From NCBI GenBank assembly GCA_045647885.1, contig JAZRMX010000026.1:62001-126000 (forward strand): a stretch of 64,000 bases of DNA, given 5' to 3'. Under the pieces are notes generated by a model. That model worked only from the letters and a program-made list of their open reading frames with translations, ran no database searches and was not told where the DNA came from. Position 1 is the stretch's first letter. Each line of letters begins with the position of its first letter. This DNA is from HGM04593 sp045647885 (GTDB lineage: Bacteria; Bacteroidota; Bacteroidia; Bacteroidales; Bacteroidaceae). Positions 41,468-50,324 of this stretch are shown here, piece by piece. The position numbers and the translations under genes are program-made.

Positions 41468-43474
41468 ATGCTGAAACTTGTAGAACGCGATGGTTATTTG
41501 GCTCCTTTTAACCTGGACATCGATGCTCGTTATCGTTATTTCCTGAAAAGGGAGAGAGAATTGACAAAGAACGGCCGACAGACATTGTCGGGTTTTGCTT
41601 CGGGTTATTTATATTTCGGCCTCCACAAGACTGCAACAGGGTGGGTGTTCCGTGAGTGGGCTCCAAATGCAACGAAGATTGTGTTGATTGGAGATTTCTC
41701 GAACTGGGAAGAACTTCCCGAGTATGAGCTCAAACAACTTGCCGGTGGTGTGTGGGAGCGTCGTCTGCCTAAAAAAGCGTTGCAGCACGGCCAGCATTAT
41801 AAAATGAAAGTATACTGGAACGGCGGTTGCGGTGAGCGTATCCCGGCTTGGGTGCGCCGTGTAGTGCAGGACGATGCTACAAAAATCTTCAGCGCCCAGG
41901 TGTGGGCTCCTGAGGAGGAGTATGTATTCAAGAACAAGAAATTTACTCCCAAACGCACACCGCTTCTCATTTATGAGTGCCACGTAGGTATGTCGCAGGA
42001 GGAGGAAAAAGTTGGCACATACCGCGAGTTCAAGGATAATGTATTGCCCCGTGTTGCTGCCGACGGCTATAACTGCATTCAGATTATGGCTATTCAGGAG
42101 CATCCCTATTATGGTAGCTTCGGTTATCACGTGTCGAATTTCTTTGCTCCCTCGTCACGTTTCGGTACACCCGAGGAGTTGAAGGAACTTATTGATACAG
42201 CTCACGGAATGGGTATCTCTGTTATTATGGACCTTGTTCACTCGCACGCTGTAAAGAATGAGATGGAGGGCTTGGGACTGCTCGACGGCGACCCGGCGCA
42301 GTATTTCCACAATGGCGACCGTCGCGTGCATAACGCTTGGGATTCTTTGTGCTTTGACTATGGCAAGAACGAGGTTGTTCACTTCCTTTTGTCGAACTGT
42401 AAATATTGGCTTGAGGAGTTTAAGTTCGATGGCTTCCGTTTCGACGGTGTTACATCTATGATATATTACAGCCACGGTTTAGGAGAATCGTTCTGTGGTT
42501 ATGGCGACTATTACAACGGTCATCAGGATGGTGATGCTATTTGCTATCTCACGCTTGCCAACAGACTCATACACGAGATAAATCCCAAGGCGATAACCAT
42601 TGCCGAGGAGGTTTCCGGTATGCCCGGTCTTGCAGCTCCCATTGAGGATGGCGGTTATGGATTCGATTATCGTATGGCGATGAATATCCCCGATTTCTGG
42701 ATAAAGATAATCAAGGAGCGTAAGGATGAGGATTGGAAGCCTTCGGAGATTTTCTGGGAGCTGACTAACCGTCGTAAGGATGAGCAGACTATCTCTTATG
42801 CCGAGAGTCACGACCAGGCTCTTGTGGGTGATAAGACTATAATCTTCCGCTTGATTGATGCCGATATGTACTGGCACTTCAACCGTGGCGACGAGACGGG
42901 TACAGTGACTCGTGGTATTGCTCTCCATAAGATGATTCGTATGATGACTCTTGCTACGATAAACGGTGGTTATCTGAACTTTATGGGTAACGAGTTCGGT
43001 CATCCCGAATGGATTGACTTCCCGCGCGAGGGCAATGGCTGGAGCCATAAATACGCCCGTCGCCAGTGGAGTCTTGTGGATAACCCCAACTATAATTATA
43101 CACTCCTTGGAAAATTCGACGAGGAGCTTGTGAAACTTGTAGGCGGTGTGCGCAACTTCCAGAACCGTCCCGTGCAGGAGGTTTGGCACAACGACGGCGA
43201 CCAGGTGCTTGCCTTCTCGCGTAAGGATCTGATATTTGTCTTCAATTTCAGCCCCACACGCTCGTTTACCGATTACGGCTTGTTGGTGCCCGAAGGCTCT
43301 TACTCAATTGTACTTAATACCGACTCGGAACGCTTCGGTGGCAATGCGCTTGTTGATGAGACACAGACCCACTTTACACAGTATGATAAATTGCACGCTC
43401 GTCGCAAGAAGGGCTGGTTGATGCTTTATCTCCCTGCACGTACTGCGATGGTGCTTAAAAAGAATAAAGAATAA
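41468..43474 (+). CDS. glgB: 1,4-alpha-glucan branching enzyme (GH13)
   Basis: 668 aa. It makes alpha-1,6 branches in glycogen. N-terminal CBM48-like domain (GWVFREWAPNATKIVLIGDFSNW), GH13 barrel with DLVHSHAV (region I), GFRFDGVTSM (nucleophile Asp), ITIAEEVSGMPG (acid/base Glu) and SYAESHDQALVGDK (stabilising Asp), and a C-terminal beta domain. The size is that of the eukaryote-like short branching enzymes. It is followed after 3 nt by the DUF6057 gene. Confidence 0.93.
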   Translation: MLKLVERDGYLAPFNLDIDARYRYFLKRERELTKNGRQTLSGFASGYLYFGLHKTATGWVFREWAPNATKIVLIGDFSNWEELPEYELKQLAGGVWERRLPKKALQHGQHYKMKVYWNGGCGERIPAWVRRVVQDDATKIFSAQVWAPEEEYVFKNKKFTPKRTPLLIYECHVGMSQEEEKVGTYREFKDNVLPRVAADGYNCIQIMAIQEHPYYGSFGYHVSNFFAPSSRFGTPEELKELIDTAHGMGISVIMDLVHSHAVKNEMEGLGLLDGDPAQYFHNGDRRVHNAWDSLCFDYGKNEVVHFLLSNCKYWLEEFKFDGFRFDGVTSMIYYSHGLGESFCGYGDYYNGHQDGDAICYLTLANRLIHEINPKAITIAEEVSGMPGLAAPIEDGGYGFDYRMAMNIPDFWIKIIKERKDEDWKPSEIFWELTNRRKDEQTISYAESHDQALVGDKTIIFRLIDADMYWHFNRGDETGTVTRGIALHKMIRMMTLATINGGYLNFMGNEFGHPEWIDFPREGNGWSHKYARRQWSLVDNPNYNYTLLGKFDEELVKLVGGVRNFQNRPVQEVWHNDGDQVLAFSRKDLIFVFNFSPTRSFTDYGLLVPEGSYSIVLNTDSERFGGNALVDETQTHFTQYDKLHARRKKGWLMLYLPARTAMVLKKNKE

Positions 43475-43477
43475 ACT

Positions 43478-44623
43478 ATGAGAAACGCCGGAGAGAAACG
43501 TCTGCAGAACTTTATCACGTTTTTCTGTGTTTTAGTTTTTGCGCTGTTCTGTTTTGTTTTTGTCGCAGTGTATAAGTCCTCCGAGATAGAGGTGGTGTAT
43601 GACTGCGTGGCAACTGGCAAATTGTCTTACAACGGATATGTTCTCTCGGGTGTAGTCACGCTACTGCTGTCGGGCCTGGCATTGTGGTTGAACCGCTTTG
43701 TCGGGTTCCGGCGCGAGTGGACTGCTATGGCATTCCTTCCCTCGGCTCTTGTGCTGGCATTTCTTACCGATATAGACCGCTCCTTCTTTGTGGGAGGTAA
43801 GGAATATGGTGGGTGGTATGCTGCTTTTATTGTCGGGCTGTTGCTTTATTTGCTCTCCTCGTTTGTGCTGAACAGGATGCTGCCCGAAAAAATAAAAGAC
43901 CCATCAATGGCAGCCAACCGCATTGTATGGCGTAATCTTATACTCTTTGTGCTTATGTTCCTCTCTGTAGGTTGCCTGTCGGGTGGTGACAAGAGTTTTC
44001 GTCGCGAAGCCCTTCAGTATAAATATCTTAAAAAGGGGGATATTGATGCTGCGCTTGCCGTGGGTGAGCATTCACCGATAGCGTCGCAGCAGCTCTCTGC
44101 ACAAAGGGCATATCTGCTTTCTGTGAAAGGGGAACTTGCCGGGCATTTCTTTGATTATCCTGTATATTTTGGTGCCGAAGGTTTGTTGCCTGCGCTTGAA
44201 AAAGATGCGCCGATAAACCCCGATACAATTTATTCCCATATTGGTGGCGTACGCAATTCTGGTGAGAGTTCTCTGGGCTATCTTTCGCGTGTGGCATCGT
44301 CGGGTGATGGGGTAGTGGCCGCAGACTATTATCTGACTGCTCTGCTTGCGGAAAGACGTCTTGTCGATTTTGTCGATAAGGTGTTTGAATTCTATAAAGT
44401 GGCCGATTGCAACAAGCTTCCCAAGCATTATAAAGAGGCTTTGGTGCTTTACTCATACATCGCTCCGGAATTCGATATGGTGCCCGATGAGCCCGAAATG
44501 AAAAAACGCTTTCAGGATATGATGGAGCGCGCACAGGAGTGTGGCGATACTTTTGCCTGCTCCTGTCTGTTGCATCCATTCTATGGCGACACATACTGGT
44601 GGTATTTCTTCTATGGCTATTGA
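43478..44623 (+). CDS. DUF6057-like membrane protein, 381 aa
   Basis: About five membrane helices in the first 165 residues (roughly 10-32, 46-65, 77-93, 108-130 and 148-166). The soluble C-terminal part looks TPR-like (KYLKKGDIDAALAVGEHSP, LTALLAERRLVDFVDKVFEFY). This plan fits DUF6057 of Bacteroidota, function unknown. Cotranscribed with glgB (3-nt gap). Confidence 0.75.
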   Translation: MRNAGEKRLQNFITFFCVLVFALFCFVFVAVYKSSEIEVVYDCVATGKLSYNGYVLSGVVTLLLSGLALWLNRFVGFRREWTAMAFLPSALVLAFLTDIDRSFFVGGKEYGGWYAAFIVGLLLYLLSSFVLNRMLPEKIKDPSMAANRIVWRNLILFVLMFLSVGCLSGGDKSFRREALQYKYLKKGDIDAALAVGEHSPIASQQLSAQRAYLLSVKGELAGHFFDYPVYFGAEGLLPALEKDAPINPDTIYSHIGGVRNSGESSLGYLSRVASSGDGVVAADYYLTALLAERRLVDFVDKVFEFYKVADCNKLPKHYKEALVLYSYIAPEFDMVPDEPEMKKRFQDMMERAQECGDTFACSCLLHPFYGDTYWWYFFYGY

Positions 44624-44815
44624 TGCTTTTTGTTGTTAAAAAAGTAGAAATAGTCGACTGATTATGCCACTTTGTAGAGAAGTATGTTTTAAATTTTGCC
44701 AAGTGAAAAAACTTGAATAAATTCGCAATGTGATGAAAGCGTTTATTAACGCATTAGTTTTTGAAATATCAGTTATGATAGTATAGTTTTTTCTTAGTTG
44801 TTTAGTAAATGTTGG

Positions 44816-44848
44816 AAGTGCTGCTTTGTGAAAAGCGGCACTTTTTTT
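44816..44848 (+). terminator. rho-independent terminator in gap
   Basis: AAGTGCTGCTTT / AAAGCGGCACTT stem (one mismatch) followed by T7. It is 190 nt past the DUF6057 stop, so it may end a long 3' UTR or a separate small transcript. Confidence 0.75.
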
Positions 44849-44978
44849 ATTCCTTGTTCTTTGGTTTCTCTTCTTGTTGTGGTCGCTGAAGTTTACAAAA
44901 TTCAATATATTTATATAAATTTATAATATTAGTGTGCAAAACTTGCTGTCGGTTGGCTGGAATGTGGATATTTTGTTG

Positions 44979-44986
44979 TAATTTTG
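44979..44986 (+). promoter_or_regulatory. candidate -7 box for the V/A-ATPase operon
   Basis: TAATTTTG, a perfect TAnnTTTG, 171 nt before the first ATG. A TTG at 44953-44955 gives a longer than usual 23-nt spacer. Confidence 0.45.
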
Positions 44987-45099
44987 TAAACGGATGAATA
45001 TGCTTTGTTCGCAAGTGTGCTGCGGTGCCCGGCGGTTGGGGTGAAAGAATCTTTTTCTGCTAATCAACCGGTTATGGCATAAACGTTTCGCAGGGATGT

Positions 45100-45118
45100 G
45101 GTGTGTTCACCTTTTTTT
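45100..45118 (+). terminator. terminator-like hairpin in the leader of the ATPase operon
   Basis: GGTG-TGTT-CACC followed by T7, 39 nt before the first ATPase gene. The stem is short; it may be an attenuator if transcription starts near 44990. Confidence 0.45.
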
Positions 45119-45157
45119 GACAGTAGACGAATAAAATATTAAATATTTACATAAATT

Positions 45158-45748
45158 ATGGATAACAAAATTCAAGAATTGACCGAAAAGATCTATGCCG
45201 AAGGTGTAGAGAAGGGTAAGGCCGAAGCAGAGCGTCTCATTGCTGATGCTCAGGCGAAAGCAGAGGCTATTGTAAAAGAGGCTCAGGCTAAAGCTGACGC
45301 AATGATTGCAGCAGCTCAGAAGGGCGCAGAGGATTTGAACGCAAATACCCGTTCAGAACTTAAGCTCTATGGCGCACAGGCTGTTGGAGCTCTTAAGTCG
45401 GAAATTGCATCGGCAATAACCGATTCTGTTGTGAAGGCTGCCGTTAAAGAGGCTGCAAGTGGCGATGCTCTCAAGGCTGTTATCGTTAAAATAGCAGAGC
45501 GTTGGAGTGCAAACGAGTCGCTTGTTATATCAACAAACGAGGCTGCCGAGCTCAAAGCTTTCTTTGCAGCAAAGGCAAAGGCTCTCCTCGACAAAGGTGT
45601 GGAGATACAGCAGGTGAATGGTAAGAAAGCTACTTTCTCAATAGCTCCTGCCGATGGCTCATACAAAGTGAACTTCGGAGAGGGTGAGTTCGAGGCATTC
45701 TTCAACTCTTTCCTCCGTCCCCAAATGGTTGAACTTCTATTTTCATAA
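45158..45748 (+). CDS. atpE: V/A-type ATPase subunit E
   Basis: 196 aa. N-terminal coiled coil of Ala/Lys/Glu repeats (AEAERLIADAQAKAEAIVKEAQAKADAM) followed by a C-terminal alpha/beta head, the peripheral-stalk subunit E. First gene of a seven-gene operon E-DUF2764-A-B-D-I-K. Three nt separate it from the next gene. No separate H/G stalk subunit is encoded here. Confidence 0.87.
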   Translation: MDNKIQELTEKIYAEGVEKGKAEAERLIADAQAKAEAIVKEAQAKADAMIAAAQKGAEDLNANTRSELKLYGAQAVGALKSEIASAITDSVVKAAVKEAASGDALKAVIVKIAERWSANESLVISTNEAAELKAFFAAKAKALLDKGVEIQQVNGKKATFSIAPADGSYKVNFGEGEFEAFFNSFLRPQMVELLFS

Positions 45749-45751
45749 GCA

Positions 45752-46585
45752 ATGAGCAATTACCACTATTTGGTTGCGGGCTTGCCCGATATTGCTTTCG
45801 ATGGCGGTAAGGTTGTCTACACGATAGACAACTTTAAAGAGGATGTTTACCCTGCGCTCTCGGCAACCGATGCCAAATACATAGATCTCTTTTTCCTCGC
45901 GTGGGACAATGAGAATATGATAAAATTGCTGCGAGAGGGTAGTGAAGCTCCTCTTGAACGCACAGGCTGTTACTCTCGCGAGGAACTTTTGGAAATTATC
46001 GAGTCGGCAAAAAATGGCGATTCTCGTAATGCCGAAGTTCCTGCATACTTGTACGATTTCTTGAATTTTTATTTCGAGAACGAACAGGTAGAGAACGCTA
46101 TGTGGCCCGATGTGCTAAGTGCTCGCTATTACAATTATGCAACCGCAGTGCCTAATAAATTCCTGGCAGGCTGGTTCGCCTTCAATCAGAATGTAAACAA
46201 CCTGCTTGTAGCTATGCTGGCCCGTAAATACAAATTGGGAGTAGCCGATGTGGTTGTTGGTGATGGTGAAATAGCAGAAGCTATACGTAACTCGGCAGCA
46301 CGCGATTTTGGTCTTTCCGGAACATTGGACTACATAGAAAAAATCCAGCGTCTTAGCGAGAACGACCAGTTGCAGGAGCGTGAACACCAGCTCGACGAAA
46401 TGCGTTGGGCTTGGCTCGAAGAGAACTCTGTGTTCAACTATTTTACCGTTGAACGCCTCTTTGTGTTCTTGCAGAAACTCGATATAATAGCGCGATGGGC
46501 AAAGCTTGACAGCGAGAAAGGTATGCAGCGTTATACCGAACTTATCGACGAGTTGAAGGGTGGTCTTGAACTGCCGACAGTTTAA
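45752..46585 (+). CDS. DUF2764 protein of the V/A-ATPase operon (probable subunit C counterpart)
   Basis: 277 aa, largely helical (YLYDFLNFYFENEQVENAMWPD, WAWLEENSVFNYFTVERLFVFLQKLDIIARW). DUF2764 proteins occur only in this operon position in Bacteroidota and relatives, where archaeal operons carry subunit C/d. A role linking the rotor and the membrane part is inferred from position. Confidence 0.83.
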   Translation: MSNYHYLVAGLPDIAFDGGKVVYTIDNFKEDVYPALSATDAKYIDLFFLAWDNENMIKLLREGSEAPLERTGCYSREELLEIIESAKNGDSRNAEVPAYLYDFLNFYFENEQVENAMWPDVLSARYYNYATAVPNKFLAGWFAFNQNVNNLLVAMLARKYKLGVADVVVGDGEIAEAIRNSAARDFGLSGTLDYIEKIQRLSENDQLQEREHQLDEMRWAWLEENSVFNYFTVERLFVFLQKLDIIARWAKLDSEKGMQRYTELIDELKGGLELPTV

Positions 46586-46610
46586 AAGAATGTAAATTGA
46601 AATTAAAGAT

Positions 46611-48365
46611 ATGGCAACAAAAGGAAAAGTAACCGGTGTGATATCGAATATGGTGCTCTTGGCTGTTGATGGTCCTGTGGCACAGAATGAGATATGCTTT
46701 ATAAAGACCGGTGGCGACCGCTTGATGGCCGAGGTTATCAAGATTAATGGCGCAAAAGTGTACGTTCAGGTGTTCGAAAGCACACGACGTTTGAAAATTG
46801 GTGAGGAGGCGGAGTTTACCGGGCATATGCTCGAGGTTTCTCTTGCTCCCGGTATGCTGTCGAAGAACTACGACGGTTTGCAGAACGACCTTGACAAAAT
46901 GGAGGGTGTCTTCCTGAAACGCGGAGATTATACAAACCCCCTCGACGAGGATAAATTGTGGCATTTCGAGCCCCTCGTAAAAGTTGGTGACAGCGTGAAA
47001 GCTGCAGCTTGGTTGGGTAGTGTGGAAGAGAACCACCAGCCCTTGAAGATTATGGCACCTTTTGCACTCGAGGGAACCTGGACGGTGAAAAGTATTGCAG
47101 CAGCCGGTGAGTACAAGGTGACTGACGAGATTGCTGTTATTGTAAACGAGGCTGGCGAGGAGAAAAAACTGAATATGATTCAGAAGTGGCCGGTTCGTTT
47201 GGCTATGACCGACTACAAGGAGAAACCCCGTCCCTTCAAATTGCTCGAGACCGGTGTACGTACAATCGATACTCTTAACCCCATTGTAGAGGGTGGTACC
47301 GGCTTTATTCCCGGCCCCTTCGGTACCGGAAAAACCGTGCTTCAGCACGCTATTTCAAAACAGGCCGAGGCTGATATCGTTATCATCGCAGCCTGTGGTG
47401 AGCGTGCCAACGAGGTCGTGGAGATTTTTACCGAGTTCCCCGAACTTGTAGACCCCCACACTGGTCGCAAGCTTATGGAGCGTACCATCATTATCGCCAA
47501 TACCTCTAATATGCCCGTTGCGGCTCGTGAGGCTTCGGTGTACACAGCCATGACCATCGCCGAGTATTATCGTGCAATGGGCTTGCGCGTTCTTCTTATG
47601 GCCGACTCAACCTCTCGTTGGGCACAGGCACTTCGTGAGATGTCGAACCGTATGGAGGAGCTCCCTGGTCCCGATGCCTTCCCTATGGATATATCGGCAA
47701 TTATTGCCAACTTCTACAGCCGTGCAGGTTATGTAATCCTCAATAACGACAAGGTGGGCTCAATTACCTTCATCGGTACAGTATCACCTGCCGGAGGTAA
47801 CCTTAAAGAGCCTGTAACCGAGAATACAAAGAAAGTTGCGCGCTGTTTCTATGCTCTTGAGCAGGACCGTGCCGACAAGAAACGTTATCCCGCTGTAAAC
47901 CCCATCGACTCATACTCAAAATATCTCGAATATCCCGAATTCGGTGAGTATATCACAAAACGCATCGGTGGCAACTGGCTCGAGATGGTCAATGAGGCAA
48001 AAACACGCCTGTTGCGTGGAAAAGAGATTGCCGAGCAGATTAACATTCTTGGTGACGACGGTGTACCCGTAGAGTACCACGTTACATTCTGGAAGTCGGA
48101 GCTTATCGACTTTGTAGTTCTCCAGCAGGATGCGTTCGACGAAATCGATGCCGTTACACCCTTGGAGCGTCAGCAGGCTATGCTTGAGATTGTTTCGGAT
48201 ATCTGCCGTTCGGAGTTTGACTTCGAGAACTTCCAGGAGGTTACCGATTTCTTCAAGAAAGTTATCAACATCTGCAAACAGATGAACTACTCGGAATATA
48301 AGTCGGAGAAATACAGCAACTACCTCGCATCACTCGAGGAATTGCTCGAAACCCGTAAGGCCTAA
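46611..48365 (+). CDS. atpA: V/A-type ATPase catalytic subunit A
   Basis: 584 aa. P-loop GPFGTGKTVLQ near residue 235, the extra non-homologous insertion of V/A-type A subunits before it, the GERANEVVEIFTEFPEL region, and the SRWAQALREMSNRMEELPG stretch near the catalytic site. Site of ATP hydrolysis or synthesis. 25 nt after DUF2764 and 19 nt before subunit B. Confidence 0.96.
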   Translation: MATKGKVTGVISNMVLLAVDGPVAQNEICFIKTGGDRLMAEVIKINGAKVYVQVFESTRRLKIGEEAEFTGHMLEVSLAPGMLSKNYDGLQNDLDKMEGVFLKRGDYTNPLDEDKLWHFEPLVKVGDSVKAAAWLGSVEENHQPLKIMAPFALEGTWTVKSIAAAGEYKVTDEIAVIVNEAGEEKKLNMIQKWPVRLAMTDYKEKPRPFKLLETGVRTIDTLNPIVEGGTGFIPGPFGTGKTVLQHAISKQAEADIVIIAACGERANEVVEIFTEFPELVDPHTGRKLMERTIIIANTSNMPVAAREASVYTAMTIAEYYRAMGLRVLLMADSTSRWAQALREMSNRMEELPGPDAFPMDISAIIANFYSRAGYVILNNDKVGSITFIGTVSPAGGNLKEPVTENTKKVARCFYALEQDRADKKRYPAVNPIDSYSKYLEYPEFGEYITKRIGGNWLEMVNEAKTRLLRGKEIAEQINILGDDGVPVEYHVTFWKSELIDFVVLQQDAFDEIDAVTPLERQQAMLEIVSDICRSEFDFENFQEVTDFFKKVINICKQMNYSEYKSEKYSNYLASLEELLETRKA

Positions 48366-48384
48366 CCAATAAAAAAGTAAGATT

Positions 48385-49704
48385 ATGGCAACAGAAGCAT
48401 TTCAGAAAATATATACAAAAATCAGCGCCATTACCAAAGCAACTTGCTCGCTTAAGGCTACAGGTGTAGGATATGACGAGCTCGCTACGGTAAACGGTAA
48501 ATTGGCCCAGGTCGTAAAGATTATGGGCGACGAGGTTACCCTGCAGGTGTTTGAGGGTACAGGTGGTATTCCCACGAATGCCGAGGTGGTATTTATGGGA
48601 AAAGCTCCTTCGCTTAAAGTGAGCGAACAGCTTACAGGTCGTTTCTTCAACGCATACGGCGACCCCATCGATGGTGGTCCTGTTATTGAGGGACAAGAGG
48701 TTGAGATTGGTGGTCCTTCGGTGAACCCCGTGCGTCGTAAACAGCCCTCGGAGCTCATTGCGACAGGTATCGCCGGTATCGATTTGAACAACACCCTCGT
48801 GACCGGTCAGAAGATTCCCTTCTTCGCCGACCCCGACCAGCCCTATAACCAGGTAATGGCAAACGTGGCTATGCGTGCCGAGACCGACAAGATTATTCTT
48901 GGTGGTATGGGTATGACAAACGACGACTACCTCTACTTCAAGAACCTCTTCTCTAACGCAGGTGCGCTCGACCGCATCATCTGCTTTATGAACACCACAG
49001 AGGACCCCGCCGTTGAGCGTCTCCTCATCCCCGATATGGCACTTACCGCTGCCGAATACTTCGCTGTGGAGAAAAACCAGAAGGTGCTCGTGCTCTTGAC
49101 CGATATGACAATGTATGCCGATGCGCTTTCAATCGTGTCGAACCGTATGGACCAGATTCCTTCAAAGGACTCTATGCCCGGTTCACTCTATAGCGACCTT
49201 GCAAAAATCTACGAGAAAGCGGTTCAGTTCCCCGCAGGTGGTTCAATCACAATTATTGCGGTGACAACACTTTCGGGTGGTGATATTACTCACGCCGTGC
49301 CCGATAACACCGGTTACATTACCGAGGGTCAGCTCTTCTTGCGTCGCGATAGCGATATCGGTAAGGTGGTAGTCGATCCCTTCCGTTCACTCTCACGTCT
49401 AAAACAGCTCGTGGCTGGTAAAAAGACAAGAAAAGACCACCCCCAGGTAATGAACGCCGCCGTACGTTTGTATGCCGATGCAGCAAATGCAAAAACAAAG
49501 TTGGAGAACGGTTTCGACCTTACCGACTACGACAAACGTACTCTTGCTTTCGCAAAAGACTATTCGGATAAATTGCTTGCAATTGACGTGAACCTTAACA
49601 CAACCGAGATGCTCGATGTTACTTGGGGCTTGTTTGCCGAGTACTTCAAGCCCGAGGAGGTGAACATACGTCAGGAGTTGGTAGATACATATTGGAAGAA
49701 ATAA
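48385..49704 (+). CDS. atpB: V/A-type ATPase subunit B
   Basis: 439 aa. It resembles subunit A but lacks the P-loop: the equivalent segment reads GQKIPFFADPDQPYNQ. Conserved FMNTTEDPAVERLLIPD, VLVLLTDMTMYADALSIVSNRMDQIPSK and PGSLYSDLAKIYE are present. Non-catalytic nucleotide-binding subunit of the A3B3 head. Confidence 0.96.
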   Translation: MATEAFQKIYTKISAITKATCSLKATGVGYDELATVNGKLAQVVKIMGDEVTLQVFEGTGGIPTNAEVVFMGKAPSLKVSEQLTGRFFNAYGDPIDGGPVIEGQEVEIGGPSVNPVRRKQPSELIATGIAGIDLNNTLVTGQKIPFFADPDQPYNQVMANVAMRAETDKIILGGMGMTNDDYLYFKNLFSNAGALDRIICFMNTTEDPAVERLLIPDMALTAAEYFAVEKNQKVLVLLTDMTMYADALSIVSNRMDQIPSKDSMPGSLYSDLAKIYEKAVQFPAGGSITIIAVTTLSGGDITHAVPDNTGYITEGQLFLRRDSDIGKVVVDPFRSLSRLKQLVAGKKTRKDHPQVMNAAVRLYADAANAKTKLENGFDLTDYDKRTLAFAKDYSDKLLAIDVNLNTTEMLDVTWGLFAEYFKPEEVNIRQELVDTYWKK

Positions 49705-49721
49705 TTGAATGAGATAACGAA

Positions 49722-50324
49722 ATGATTGCATTTCAATATAATAAAACATCGCTTCAGAATCTCGAAAAACAGCTGAAGATGCGTGTTCGCACACTACCTA
49801 TTATTAAAAATAAGGAGAGTGCGTTGCGTGTCGAGGTAAAGAGGTGTAAGGCCGAGATGGTGCAGCACGACGAGGAGTATGCAAGACAACTCGAGCAGTA
49901 CCGTGCCCTCTTTGCTCTGTGGAACGAGTTCGATGCATCGTTGGTGAAGACAGGAACCCTCTCTATTGAGCAACAGAAAGTTGCCGGAGTTAAAGTTCCT
50001 GTACTCAAACACGCCGACTTTGTAGTCGCTCCTTTCAGCCTCTTCAACTCTCCCAAATGGTTCGCCGACGGAATCGAGTTGCTGAAGATGATGGCAATGA
50101 CGGCCATTCGCCGCGAATTGCTGAATCGTAAATTGGTGCTGCTGGAGACTGCGCGTAAGAAGACCACCCAAAAGGTGAATCTCTTTGAGAAGGTGCAGAT
50201 ACCCGGTTACCAGGATGCGATAAGAAAGATTAAAAGATTTATGGAAGACGAGGAGAACTTATCGAAATCTTCACAGAAGATTCTTAAGTCTCTTCTGGAA
50301 CAAAGAGAGGAGGCCGAGGCATGA
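49722..50324 (+). CDS. atpD: V/A-type ATPase subunit D (central rotor)
   Basis: 200 aa, long antiparallel coiled coil (QYNKTSLQNLEKQLKMRVRTLPIIKNKESALRVEVKR and a C-terminal KIKRFMEDEENLSKSSQKILKSLLEQREEAEA), the central-axle subunit. Stop overlaps the start of subunit I (ATGA 50321-50324). No gene for the small rotor subunit F is visible. Confidence 0.9.
   Translation: MIAFQYNKTSLQNLEKQLKMRVRTLPIIKNKESALRVEVKRCKAEMVQHDEEYARQLEQYRALFALWNEFDASLVKTGTLSIEQQKVAGVKVPVLKHADFVVAPFSLFNSPKWFADGIELLKMMAMTAIRRELLNRKLVLLETARKKTTQKVNLFEKVQIPGYQDAIRKIKRFMEDEENLSKSSQKILKSLLEQREEAEA

Larger units (their letters stand above)
44624..45157. other. 534-nt gap upstream of the V/A-ATPase operon
   Basis: No convincing protein gene on either strand. 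It contains a rightward terminator (44816-44848), a candidate -7 box (44979-44986), and a structured leader with stem CGGTTG/CAACCG (45033-45038, 45065-45070). It ends in a terminator-like hairpin (45100-45118). It may encode a small RNA or an attenuated leader. Confidence 0.55.

Noticed and set aside
44636..44905. 89-codon leftward frame in the pre-ATPase gap
   Set aside because: It crosses a strong terminator, has low-complexity composition and resembles no family.
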